A DNA stretch of 64,000 nucleotides from JAFECT01 sp963838235 (lineage in GTDB: Bacteria > Pseudomonadota > Alphaproteobacteria > Caulobacterales > Caulobacteraceae): the NCBI GenBank assembly GCA_963838235.1, contig CAWIQJ010000005.1:310001-374000 (forward strand), read 5' to 3'. The notes under the pieces are model-generated. The model saw only the letters and a list, made by a program, of their open reading frames with translations, did not search any database and was not told the DNA's origin. The translations under genes were made by a program, and so were the position numbers. Of this stretch, positions 38,130-46,445 are shown piece by piece (positions within the stretch are counted from its first letter, which is position 1; each line of letters begins with the position of its first letter).

Positions 38130-41100
38130 ATGATCTTGATTAGACACACGGTACGCGAGCGCCTGTTGGCCTCGACAATGATCGGCGGGGCGACGCTCTT
38201 GGCGTTGTCGGCCGCCCCGGCGTTCGCCGCCGACCAGCCTGCCGCCTCGACGGTGCAGGAAGTGGTCGTCACCGGTTCGCGCATTCCGCACCCGGGTCTC
38301 ACCAGCGTCAGCCCGCTGACGACGGTCGGCTCCCAGGACATCAAGCTTCAGGGCGTTCAGAACGTCGAAGACCTGATCAACTCGCTGCCCCAGGCCTTCG
38401 CCGACTTCGGCGCCATGGAATCCAACGGCGCTACGGGTACGGCGACCGTCGACCTGCGCGGTCTGGGCGACAAGCGCACCCTGGTGCTGATCGACGGCAA
38501 GCGCCTGCAGCCGGGTGACCCCGGCCTGCCGGTGGCCGACCTGAACTTCATCCCGTCCGCCCTGGTGGACCGGGTCGATATCGTGACCGGCGGCGCTTCG
38601 GCCGTGTACGGTTCGGACGCCGTGGCCGGCGTGGTCAACTTCATCATGAAGAAGGACTTCGAAGGCCTTCGCATCGACGTGCAGTACGGCTTCGACCAGC
38701 ATGACCAGCACTCGGACCAGATCGACAAGGACGTCGCGCTCACCCATACCTTGGGCGCCGCGCCGGTGGCCCTGCCGACCGGCTCGCTCACCGACGGCGG
38801 CCGCGTCACGGCCACCATCATCGGCGGCGCCAACTCCGCCGACGGCAACGGCAACGTGACCTTCTACTTCAACTACCAGCACACCGATGCGGTGCTGGAA
38901 AAGTCCCGTGACTGGTCGGCCTGCGGCACCCAGGACACCTTCGTCGGCACCACCCTGGAGCAGTTCTGCGGCGGTTCGTCGACCTCCTTCCCGGGCCGCT
39001 TCAACGCGGGCGCCGGCAGCAAGACGATCAGCTCCACCGGCGTCGTATCGCCGTACAGCTCTGCGGACGCCTACAACTTCGCCCCGCTGAACTACCTGCA
39101 ACGTCCGGACGAGCGCTATACGGCCGGTGAGTTCTCGCACTATCAGATCAACCCGCACCTCGACATCTACTCGTCGTTCATGTTCATGCATGACACCAGC
39201 GACGCTCAGATCGCGGGTTCGGGCGCCTTCTACGGCTCGCCGTACAGCATCAACTGTAACAACCCGCTGTTGACGGCGTCGGAAATCGGTTCAGCGAACC
39301 CCTTGAGCCCCCTGCATCCGGGCTTCTGCGATGGCGACACCTCGAACCACTTGGTGCCGATGCTGATCGGCCGTCGCGACGTGGAAGGCGTGGGTCGCGT
39401 CAGCGACATCCAGCACTTCGACTATCGCTATGTGATCGGCGCTCGCGGCGAAATCACCGACGGGTGGAACTACGACGTCTTCGCCCAGTTCGGGCACACC
39501 GATCTCCAGGAGCAGGAACTCGGCTACTTCTCGAAAGCCAAGACCAACGAAGCGTTGAACGTGGTCAACGTCGGCGGGGTGCCGACCTGCGAAAGCGTGG
39601 TCGACGGCAGCGACCCCGCCTGCGTGCCCTGGAACATCTGGAACAACCCGGCCTTCCCGGGCGGCGTGACGGCGCAGCAGCTGAAGTTCCTCGAGACCAG
39701 CGCCATGTCGGACGGCGAGTCCACCGAACAGATCGTCGGAGCCAACATCACCGGCGACCTGACCAAGTACGGCATCAAGTCGCCGTGGGCCAAGGACGGC
39801 GTCGGCATCAGCCTCGGCACGGAATACCGTCGTGAGTCGGAAAGCTTCAACTTCGACGCGGCCTTCTCGTCCGGCGACCTCGCCGGTGCGGGCGGCGCGC
39901 CGCAGAACGTGGCCGGCGCTTTCGACGTGAAGGAAATCTTCGGCGAAGTGCGGATTCCGCTGATCCAGGACATGCCGTTCGCCAAGGAATTGTCGCTCGA
40001 AGGCGGCTACCGCTACTCGGACTACTCCTCGTCGGGCGGCGTTTCGACGTACAAGGAAGGCCTCGACTGGCAGATCACCTCGGACATCCGTCTGCGGGGA
40101 TCGTTCCAGCGCGCCGTCCGTGCGCCGAACGTGAACGAACTGTTCGCGCCTGAGACCACCGGTCTCGCCTCGGGCACCGACCCGTGCGCGGCGACGGCGG
40201 CGGGTCCGAGCGGCGCGGCGCTGTTTACCTTGGCTCAGTGTGAAAACACGCATGTGACCGCGGCCCAGTACGGCAACGGCCAGCTGGCTCCGAGCCTCGG
40301 CGGCAGCGCCGGCGGCACGGACATCATCCCGCAGTGTATCTCGTCCCAGTGCGATATCACCTCGGGCGGCAACCCGGAGCTGGCGCCGGAAACCTCGAAC
40401 ACCAAGTCGGTCGGCTTCGTGTTCACGCCGACCTTCCTGCCGGGCTTCAACCTGACGGTCGACTGGTTCGACATCAAGGTGCAGGGCGCCATCGGCACGA
40501 TCAGCCTGACCACCGCGCTGACCACCTGCGCGGACACGCCGACGGCGGTCGCCTTCGGCGGCGCCACCTACTGCAGCCTGATCCACCGCGACGCCAGTGC
40601 GCTGAACCCCGGCGCGATCTTCGGCAACGGTTTCGTCAACCTGCCGCTGCTCAACGCTAATGAGCTGCACACCAGCGGCGTCGACATGGAAGCCAACTAC
40701 CGCGTCAATCTCTCCGATTGGGGCATGGGCGACCACGGCTCGCTGGCCTTCAACATGGTGGGCACCTACACCGAGACGCTCTACACGGCGGAGCCGGGCG
40801 GCAACGCCTTCGACTGCGCCGGTCTCTACGGCACCACCTGCGGCACGCCGACGCCGAAGTGGCGTCACAAACTGCGGGTGACCTGGATCACGCCGTGGAA
40901 CCTCACTCTGTCGGGTCAATGGCGCTACATCTCCGGGACGAGCCTGGACTTCAACCAGACCAACCCCGCCTTCGCCGGCGGCCCGGGCAGCGATACGCTG
41001 GCCAGCGACGCGCACATTCCCGCCTACAGCTACATCGACCTCTCCGGCGAGTGGCGCATCCGCGATCACCTGGTCATGCACGCGGGCGTGAACAACGTGT

Positions 41101-41237
41101 TCGACAAGGATCCGCCGATCCTCGACTCCAACGCGTTCGGCATCGCCGCGCCGCCCTTCGGGAACGGCAACACCTACCCGCAGGTCTTCGACTCGCTCGG
41201 TCGGACCATCTTCGTGGGCATCACCGCCGACTTCTAA
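38130..41237 (+). CDS. TonB-dependent receptor, large
   Basis: About 1035 residues. Signal peptide ending around AFAADQ, a TonB-box-like VQEVVVTGSRI, plug domain (LRGLGDKRTLVLIDGKRL, VDIVTGGASAVYGSDAVAGVVN) and a large barrel ending in FVGITADF. The plug is typical of alphaproteobacterial receptors often tied to carbohydrate or peptide uptake; the substrate is unknown. Start choice: AGGAGG ends only one base before ATG 38130, whereas TTG 38136, two codons inside, sits at the ideal 7-nt spacing. The true start may therefore be TTG; the protein changes by only two residues. Transcription ends in a triple hairpin array. Confidence 0.94.
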   Translation: MILIRHTVRERLLASTMIGGATLLALSAAPAFAADQPAASTVQEVVVTGSRIPHPGLTSVSPLTTVGSQDIKLQGVQNVEDLINSLPQAFADFGAMESNGATGTATVDLRGLGDKRTLVLIDGKRLQPGDPGLPVADLNFIPSALVDRVDIVTGGASAVYGSDAVAGVVNFIMKKDFEGLRIDVQYGFDQHDQHSDQIDKDVALTHTLGAAPVALPTGSLTDGGRVTATIIGGANSADGNGNVTFYFNYQHTDAVLEKSRDWSACGTQDTFVGTTLEQFCGGSSTSFPGRFNAGAGSKTISSTGVVSPYSSADAYNFAPLNYLQRPDERYTAGEFSHYQINPHLDIYSSFMFMHDTSDAQIAGSGAFYGSPYSINCNNPLLTASEIGSANPLSPLHPGFCDGDTSNHLVPMLIGRRDVEGVGRVSDIQHFDYRYVIGARGEITDGWNYDVFAQFGHTDLQEQELGYFSKAKTNEALNVVNVGGVPTCESVVDGSDPACVPWNIWNNPAFPGGVTAQQLKFLETSAMSDGESTEQIVGANITGDLTKYGIKSPWAKDGVGISLGTEYRRESESFNFDAAFSSGDLAGAGGAPQNVAGAFDVKEIFGEVRIPLIQDMPFAKELSLEGGYRYSDYSSSGGVSTYKEGLDWQITSDIRLRGSFQRAVRAPNVNELFAPETTGLASGTDPCAATAAGPSGAALFTLAQCENTHVTAAQYGNGQLAPSLGGSAGGTDIIPQCISSQCDITSGGNPELAPETSNTKSVGFVFTPTFLPGFNLTVDWFDIKVQGAIGTISLTTALTTCADTPTAVAFGGATYCSLIHRDASALNPGAIFGNGFVNLPLLNANELHTSGVDMEANYRVNLSDWGMGDHGSLAFNMVGTYTETLYTAEPGGNAFDCAGLYGTTCGTPTPKWRHKLRVTWITPWNLTLSGQWRYISGTSLDFNQTNPAFAGGPGSDTLASDAHIPAYSYIDLSGEWRIRDHLVMHAGVNNVFDKDPPILDSNAFGIAAPPFGNGNTYPQVFDSLGRTIFVGITADF

Positions 41238-41574
41238 GACCGGCGGTCCGAAAGGATCCGACTACCCTGGCGGCGGCTCGAAAGAGCCGCCGCTTTCTTT
41301 TTGCTGAAACCCTGCGGACGGCTCGAAAGAGCCGCCGCCTTTTCTTTTCCTGAACCCTCCGGGCGGCTCGAAAGAGCCGCCGCCTTTTCTTTGGCTGGAC
41401 CTCGCCAAAGCCGATAAGTCGCCGCCTCATTATTTCGAAAAACACCTTCACTGAGCAGATTCACTAGACTGGTTGAGCGAATTCGTCGCAAATCGGAAAC
41501 AATACTAAGTAAATCGCTGGCTAAATCGGGGCGACTTTGTGACCCTCCTGGATGTGTGATCTGGAGGGCGTATC
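41238..41574 (+). other. Intergenic region with terminator array
   Basis: 337 bp. 41240-41262 has a weak, imperfect hairpin (cggtccgaaaggatccg). 41271-41392 is the triple hairpin. 41393-41574 shows no gene; it ends in the Shine-Dalgarno GGAGGG (41563-41568) of the next gene. Reverse-strand frames across the hairpins are low-complexity shadows. Confidence 0.6.
41271..41392 (+). terminator. Three tandem near-identical terminator hairpins
   Basis: The motif ggctcgaaagagcc, extended by flanking gcg/cgc pairs, appears three times: stem 41271-41279/41284-41292, stem 41319-41324/41329-41334, and stem 41363-41369/41374-41380. Each has a GAAA loop and a following T-rich tract (tttcttttt, ttttctttt, ttttcttt). 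Spacing is about 45-48 bp. The first has a 9-bp perfect stem. The array would stop readthrough from the TonB receptor very efficiently. Confidence 0.88.
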
Positions 41575-41817
41575 TTGAAATCCAACACTATGCCGGCCGT
41601 CCGCCTGCGCGCGACCATCAGCATTGAGGTCGACGCGGCCGACTATCTCGAAGCGGCCGAGCATCAGCGCCGGCTCGAGACCCACCTTTCGACGGTCCAG
41701 GGCGACTATCCTGAAGCCTGGATCGCCGTCACCGAGCGCCGCCGCTCCAGCGGCTCGGCCGAGCCTCGTCCGCGCGAGCTGCGTGTGAGGACCGGCAAGC
41801 TGCACGCCTATGACTGA
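41575..41817 (+). CDS. Small hypothetical protein, TTG start
   Basis: 80 residues from TTG 41575, chosen because GGAGGG lies 6 nt upstream; an ATG five codons later lacks such a site. The sequence is soluble and charged, with VRLRATISIEVDAADYLEAAEHQRRLE then a basic tail ending in GKLHAYD. No known domain is recognised. Its last 8 bp overlap the next gene, so the two form an operon and probably act together, perhaps as a small partner of a DNA-binding protein. Confidence 0.65.
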   Translation: MKSNTMPAVRLRATISIEVDAADYLEAAEHQRRLETHLSTVQGDYPEAWIAVTERRRSSGSAEPRPRELRVRTGKLHAYD

Positions 41818-42208
41818 GGCGTCGGCGGCGCGGCGGGAGCGCGACACCCTGCTGGCCGCGCTCGAACTGTTCCGCGGCGTCGAGGTCCCGCGCAGCCTGA
41901 CCACCCTGATCCTGTTCCTCTACGTCTGCGAGAACGAAGGCCTGAATGTGAGCGAACTCGCGCTTGCGGGCGGGATTCAGGTCGCCGGCGCAGCGCGCCT
42001 GGTCAAGACCCTGGCCGGCCTCGTCCCGGAAGAGCCCATGGCGCCGGACGCGGTGCTGTTTGAATTGAAGTCCACGTCGGCCGACAAGCGCCTGCGCTTC
42101 GTCCACCTTTCGCCGCGTGGCCGCGCCTTGCGCGACCAGCTGGACGGTCTCATCGCCCGCGCCGTTCCGATCAGTCCCGCGGCCGTCCGGGCCTTCGCGG
42201 CCGAATAG
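41810..42208 (+). CDS. MarR-like winged-helix protein
   Basis: 132 residues. The middle (VSELALAGGIQVAGAARLVKTLAG) resembles a helix-turn-helix, and the later part (KRLRFVHLSPRGRALRDQLDGLI) matches the MarR wing and dimer helix, where the hallmark is 'L(T/S)xxGRAL'. It would be a cytosolic transcription regulator; ligand and targets are unknown. It overlaps the upstream small gene by 8 bp and ends 3 bp from the convergent S9 peptidase gene. The family call rests on the wing motif and length and is moderately sure. Confidence 0.65.
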   Translation: MTEASAARRERDTLLAALELFRGVEVPRSLTTLILFLYVCENEGLNVSELALAGGIQVAGAARLVKTLAGLVPEEPMAPDAVLFELKSTSADKRLRFVHLSPRGRALRDQLDGLIARAVPISPAAVRAFAAE

Positions 42209-42211
42209 GGA

Positions 42212-44233
42212 CTAGGGCGCCGGGGCCGGCCCGATGTGCTGGTCGACGAAGTCGCCGATCTCGGTCAGGACGCGAACCCATTCCTTATGGGACTGCGGCC
42301 CGTGGCCCATGTTTTTGACCTCGTCGTAGCGCACGTCCTTGTGCGCCCGCGTCAGGGCGTCGCGCATCTCGCGCGACTGGGTCACGTCGACGATCTCGTC
42401 GGCGTCGCCGTGGATCAGCAGCAGCGGAACCGACCAGCTCCGGACCATGTTGACCGGCGACTTGGCGGTGAGCCGGTCGGCGTCCTTGGCCGGGTCGCCT
42501 TCGGACTTCAGCCAGTAGTGGTAGGCGTCGGAATCGGCGCCGTTGTGGCGCTTCTCCCAGGCCATGTCCGTGGTCAGGTCCGACAGGCCGTCGATGCTGA
42601 CCGCACAACGATAGAGATCGGGGTGAACGCCCGCGGCGTAGAGCGCCGCGTATCCGCCGTAGCTCGCGCCGACGATGCACACGCGCTTGGGATCGAGCTT
42701 GCCCGTCGCCAGCGCCGCACTCACCGCGTCGTCCAGGTCGTCGGACATGCGCGCGCCCCACTGGCCGTAACCGGCTGCGGCGAAGGTGCGCCCGAATCCG
42801 CCCGAGCCCCGGAAGTTCGCCTGCAGCACGGCATAGCCGCGACTGGCCAGATAGTGGACCCAGAGATCGAAGTCGGTGTCGTCGCGCGCTTCCGGCCCAC
42901 CGTGCGGCAAGACCACCAGGGGCGCCGGACCGGCGCCCTTCGGTAGCGTGAGATAGCCGCTGAGCGCCTGGCCGTCGCGGGTTTTGAAATCGAAGCGCCG
43001 CGTTTCGCCAAGGCTCGCGGGATCCACATCCGGCGCCACGCGGCCGAGCGGCGCGATTACGTCGCTCTTGGGCTGATAGATATAGAAGGTCCCCGGATCG
43101 TTCGGCCCGTCGGTGCGCACGATCCAGCGCGAGCCGTTGCGCGCTTGTGAAACCACCGCCACGTTCTCCAGGCCCTCGAAGTGCTTGACCATGGCGTCGC
43201 GCTGGGCCTGGAACGTCTTGTCCTTGTATTCGCAGATATAGACGTCGGCGTGATAGCAGCCGGCCAGCACGGCGTGGGTGGCGGGGTCGAGCACGGCGTC
43301 TTCCACGTCGTGGGCGTCGTTGGCGTAGACCACGTCGCCCAGCCTGGCGTTCACTGCGTCGAACAGGCGGATGGCGCGCGTGTCGCCCTTGCCGGTGTCC
43401 TGCGCGGCCTGGACCAGGAACACGCCCGGGTCGTCGGTGGCGGCGACGAAGATCTTGTCCGAAAAGATATTCTGCGACTTGGGGTGCACCTCGAACATGC
43501 GGGTCCATTCCTGGCTCCCGGGCGCGCGCCCCTCGAGGATGGCGTAGGAGCCCGAGAACAGGCCTTCGCCCCGGACCGTGCGCATCACGATCTCGCCCTT
43601 GCTGTTGGCGGTGTAGTCGACCACCCGCGGCGGTCCGCGTTCGATCATGACGAAGGAACCGACCGTGATGCCGACTTTGAAGACGCACAGCACGTCGTTG
43701 TTGTCGTACATCTCCACCAGCATGTGGTCCGGATCGCTGTACAGATAGTCGACGACGGCGGTTTGGGCCTTCAGCATTACGGCGTGGCCGCCGGCGCGAT
43801 CGGTGATGAAGGTCACCACCGGTTCGGGGCCGAGAATGTCGCGCGCGTAGCCGCCGATCGGTACGGCGAGCGACAGCAGCAGTCGGTCATCCGACTTCCA
43901 GCCGATGTCTGCGATTTCCTGGCGCAGTTCTTTCGCCGCCTGGTCCTTGGTGGCCGGCTTGGTCCTGAACAGGACCTTGCTGTCCTGGGTGTCGAGGTCG
44001 AGCATGACCAGCTGGTCGACGTCGCCTTCGGTGCGGTCGTAGGCGAGGTAGCGTCCCGACGGCGACAGGGACGGCAGCGAGATCGCCTGGTCGAGCATGG
44101 CCTCCAACGGCGTCTTCGCGCGGGCTTTCGCCTCGTCGGGACCGCCCTTGGCGTCCTCGGCCGCGGCCCCGCCAGCCAACGCAATCAGGGCGCACGCCAA
44201 AGCGGCCCGTCGCCAGATCGAATGAAACGCCAT
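42212..44233 (-). CDS. S9-family prolyl-oligopeptidase-like peptidase, exported
   Basis: 673 residues from ATG 44233; a GTG five codons earlier is open but less likely. Signal peptide MAFHSIWRRAALACALIALA...AAA. Residues ~50-400 look like a beta-propeller (SLSPSGRYLAYDR, DLDTQDSKVL). The C-terminal alpha/beta-hydrolase domain has GASYGGYA with nucleophile Ser524, Asp in HGDADEIVD, and His in MGHGPQ, completing a Ser-Asp-His triad. Known relatives cleave short peptides or act as acyl-peptide hydrolases in the periplasm. The specificity here is not known. Confidence 0.93.
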   Translation of the reverse strand: MAFHSIWRRAALACALIALAGGAAAEDAKGGPDEAKARAKTPLEAMLDQAISLPSLSPSGRYLAYDRTEGDVDQLVMLDLDTQDSKVLFRTKPATKDQAAKELRQEIADIGWKSDDRLLLSLAVPIGGYARDILGPEPVVTFITDRAGGHAVMLKAQTAVVDYLYSDPDHMLVEMYDNNDVLCVFKVGITVGSFVMIERGPPRVVDYTANSKGEIVMRTVRGEGLFSGSYAILEGRAPGSQEWTRMFEVHPKSQNIFSDKIFVAATDDPGVFLVQAAQDTGKGDTRAIRLFDAVNARLGDVVYANDAHDVEDAVLDPATHAVLAGCYHADVYICEYKDKTFQAQRDAMVKHFEGLENVAVVSQARNGSRWIVRTDGPNDPGTFYIYQPKSDVIAPLGRVAPDVDPASLGETRRFDFKTRDGQALSGYLTLPKGAGPAPLVVLPHGGPEARDDTDFDLWVHYLASRGYAVLQANFRGSGGFGRTFAAAGYGQWGARMSDDLDDAVSAALATGKLDPKRVCIVGASYGGYAALYAAGVHPDLYRCAVSIDGLSDLTTDMAWEKRHNGADSDAYHYWLKSEGDPAKDADRLTAKSPVNMVRSWSVPLLLIHGDADEIVDVTQSREMRDALTRAHKDVRYDEVKNMGHGPQSHKEWVRVLTEIGDFVDQHIGPAPAP

Positions 44234-44312
44234 GATACGCACCCCCACGCCGCCACCTTGCGGAAGCTTGGCCGTGGGGTCAACCGCAGGCGGTTTCCGG
44301 ACGGGCGTGCAA

Positions 44313-45614
44313 TCAGGCGCGCTCCAACAGCATCACCCCGCCCAGGCCGCCGTCGGTGCAGATGGAGACGATCGCGCGCGCGCCCTTGTCGTGTTTCGAC
44401 AGCTCCTTCACCGCCTGGCTGAGAATCCGCGCGCCGGTCGCGCCGAACGGGTGGCCCAGCGCCACACTGCCGCCGTTGGGGTTCATCCGCTCGCGCGGGA
44501 ACGGTCCGAAGTCGCGGTCGACGCCGACCTTGTCGCGCAGGAAGGCGCGGTCCTGCAGCGCCTTGATGTGGCAGAGCACCTGGGCCGAGAACGCCTCGTG
44601 GATCTCCCACAACTGAATGTCGTCGTAGCGAAGGTCGTGCCGCGCCAGGAGGCGCGGGATGCTGTAGGCCGGCGCCATGAGCAGGCCCTCATGCCACAGG
44701 TCGATCGCGCCGATCTCCCAGTCGACCAGGCGTGCGCGATAGAAGCGATCCGGCACGCGCTTCAGTCCCTCGTCGTCGGCGACCCAGATCGCGGCCGACC
44801 CGTCGGTGAGCGGCGATGAATTGCCCGCGGTCAGGGTGCCCTGGCCGCTGGTCCGGTCGAACACCGGCTTCAGCTTGGCGAGCTTCTCGAGCGAGGTATC
44901 CGGGCGCGGAATGGTATCGTGATCGAGGCCCGCGAACGGGATGACCAGGTCGGCGAAGAAGCCCGCCTTCCACGCCGCCACCGCACGCTGGTGGCTCTCC
45001 AGCGCATGCTCATCCTGATCCAGGCGAGGGATGTGCCAGGTCTTGGCCATCTCCTCGGTGTGCTCGCCCATGCTCTTGCCGGTGGAGCGGTTGGTGATCG
45101 AGGGGATGTAGAGCTTCACCTCGCGCAGCTGGATGTCCTTCAGCAGCTCCACCCGCTGGCCCACCGTGCGCGCGTCGAAGAAATGCCGCAGCCAGTCCGA
45201 CAGGGTCTGGGTCAGGCCGATCTGCACCCGGCTCATACTTTCGACGCCGCCGGCCAGGGCCAGGTGGCGGCCGCGTCCGTCGAGCATCCCCGCGGCCTCG
45301 ATCGCCGCCATCAAGGAGGTGGCGCAGGCCATGACCGTGGTGAAGGCCGGGATCGACGGGTCGAGCTTGGCGTCGAGCATCACCTCGCGGGCGAGGTTGC
45401 TCCAACCGAGGTTGGGCGCAACCGCCCCCCAGACCGCCAGGTCCGGCTTGCCGCCGTCCAGCGTTTCGACCATGGCCTGGGCCGTGGGGACCGACAGGGC
45501 GATGGCGTCGTAGGCCGCGAGCGGCCCGTCCACCTTGGCGAAGGGGGTCCTGAGGCCCGAGGCGATCCAGAGGCCTTCGCGCACCCCGCCTGCCGTGGTC
45601 TCGACTGCCGCCAT
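44313..45614 (-). CDS. Thiolase (acetyl-CoA C-acyltransferase, FadI-like)
   Basis: 433 residues, ATG 45614 with AGGAGG 6 nt upstream. Catalytic Cys97 in VMACATS, the NPNGGSVALGHPFGATGAR His motif and the CTDGGLGGVM second Cys motif are all intact. The length and the long insert around residues 130-170 resemble the FadI/trifunctional beta-subunit type used in fatty-acid beta-oxidation. It splits 3-ketoacyl-CoA to acetyl-CoA plus shortened acyl-CoA. No hydratase/dehydrogenase partner (FadJ) is adjacent, so degradative versus biosynthetic use is open. Confidence 0.93.
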   Translation of the reverse strand: MAAVETTAGGVREGLWIASGLRTPFAKVDGPLAAYDAIALSVPTAQAMVETLDGGKPDLAVWGAVAPNLGWSNLAREVMLDAKLDPSIPAFTTVMACATSLMAAIEAAGMLDGRGRHLALAGGVESMSRVQIGLTQTLSDWLRHFFDARTVGQRVELLKDIQLREVKLYIPSITNRSTGKSMGEHTEEMAKTWHIPRLDQDEHALESHQRAVAAWKAGFFADLVIPFAGLDHDTIPRPDTSLEKLAKLKPVFDRTSGQGTLTAGNSSPLTDGSAAIWVADDEGLKRVPDRFYRARLVDWEIGAIDLWHEGLLMAPAYSIPRLLARHDLRYDDIQLWEIHEAFSAQVLCHIKALQDRAFLRDKVGVDRDFGPFPRERMNPNGGSVALGHPFGATGARILSQAVKELSKHDKGARAIVSICTDGGLGGVMLLERA

Positions 45615-45687
45615 GTTCGCCTCCTGTGCCGGGAGGGGCTAGTCTTAGTCGCCCGCCGGGCCCCCGGCGAGACCGGACCAAGGACTG

Positions 45688-46128
45688 ATGACCGACACGG
45701 ACTCCCCGCCCGCCGCGCCGCCGCCGCCCGCACCCCTGGTCATCGCACGCGGCCACGCGCGCAATTCCGGCGGCCGTTGGGAGACCGCGCTGCGGGTCGG
45801 CCATCATGACCTTATCGCCGACGAGTCGCCGCATCTGGACGGCCGGGACCTGGGTCCGGCGCCGTTCGAATACCTGCTGGCCGCGCTCGGATCCTGCACC
45901 GCCATCACCCTTCGCATGTACGCCGAACGCAAGGCCTGGCCGCTCGAGGCGGTGGACGTGGACCTGGCCTATCGCGAAGAGGCAGGCACCGCGGTGATCG
46001 ACCGCACGCTCAAGTTCCAGGGCCCGCTCGACCAGGCCCAGCGCGCGCGCCTGGCCGAGATCGCCGAACGCACGCCGGTGACCAAGGTGCTGAAGTCCGG
46101 CGCCGACATCCGAACCACCGTGGTCTAG
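45688..46128 (+). CDS. OsmC/Ohr family protein lacking the second active Cys
   Basis: 146 residues with a Pro/Ala-rich N-terminus. The OsmC fold is shown by GPAPFEYLLAALGSCTAITLRMYA, with Cys70 as the peroxidatic residue. The second family Cys normally lies in a 'CPVxK' motif; here it reads AERTPVTKVL, with Thr129 in its place. It may be a non-peroxidase OsmC variant or use one Cys only. It is divergent from the thiolase gene (73 bp between) and followed 23 bp later by the UBP-type zinc finger gene. Confidence 0.88.
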   Translation: MTDTDSPPAAPPPPAPLVIARGHARNSGGRWETALRVGHHDLIADESPHLDGRDLGPAPFEYLLAALGSCTAITLRMYAERKAWPLEAVDVDLAYREEAGTAVIDRTLKFQGPLDQAQRARLAEIAERTPVTKVLKSGADIRTTVV

Positions 46129-46151
46129 CGCGCAAGAGGAAAGGGCGACCG

Positions 46152-46445
46152 ATGAGCTGTTCGCATTTCGAGCATGTCCGCAAGGTGACGCCCGCCACCG
46201 ACGGCTGCGCCGAATGCCTGAAGATCGGCCAGGGCTGGGTGCACCTGCGCCTCTGCCGCACCTGCGGCCACGTCGGCTGCTGCGACGAGTTGCCGGGCAA
46301 ACACGCCACCAAACACTTCGAGACGACCGACCACCCGGTGATCGAGTCCTACTATCCGCCCGACCCGTGGCTGTGGTGCTACGTCGATGAGGAATTCTCC
46401 GAGATCGCAACCTCGACGCCGCATCCGCAGGGGTGGGCGTGGTGA
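46152..46445 (+). CDS. UBP-type zinc-finger domain protein
   Basis: 97 residues, almost all one ZnF-UBP domain: MSCSHFEHV, then DGCAECLKIG, LRLCRTCGHVGCCDE, HATKHFETTDHPV and ESYYPPDPWLWCYVDEEF. Cys and His spacing fits zinc binding. Bacterial copies are common but of unknown function; there is no ubiquitin system here. The stop codon overlaps the start of the exporter gene (GTGA), suggesting coupling. Confidence 0.9.
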   Translation: MSCSHFEHVRKVTPATDGCAECLKIGQGWVHLRLCRTCGHVGCCDELPGKHATKHFETTDHPVIESYYPPDPWLWCYVDEEFSEIATSTPHPQGWAW

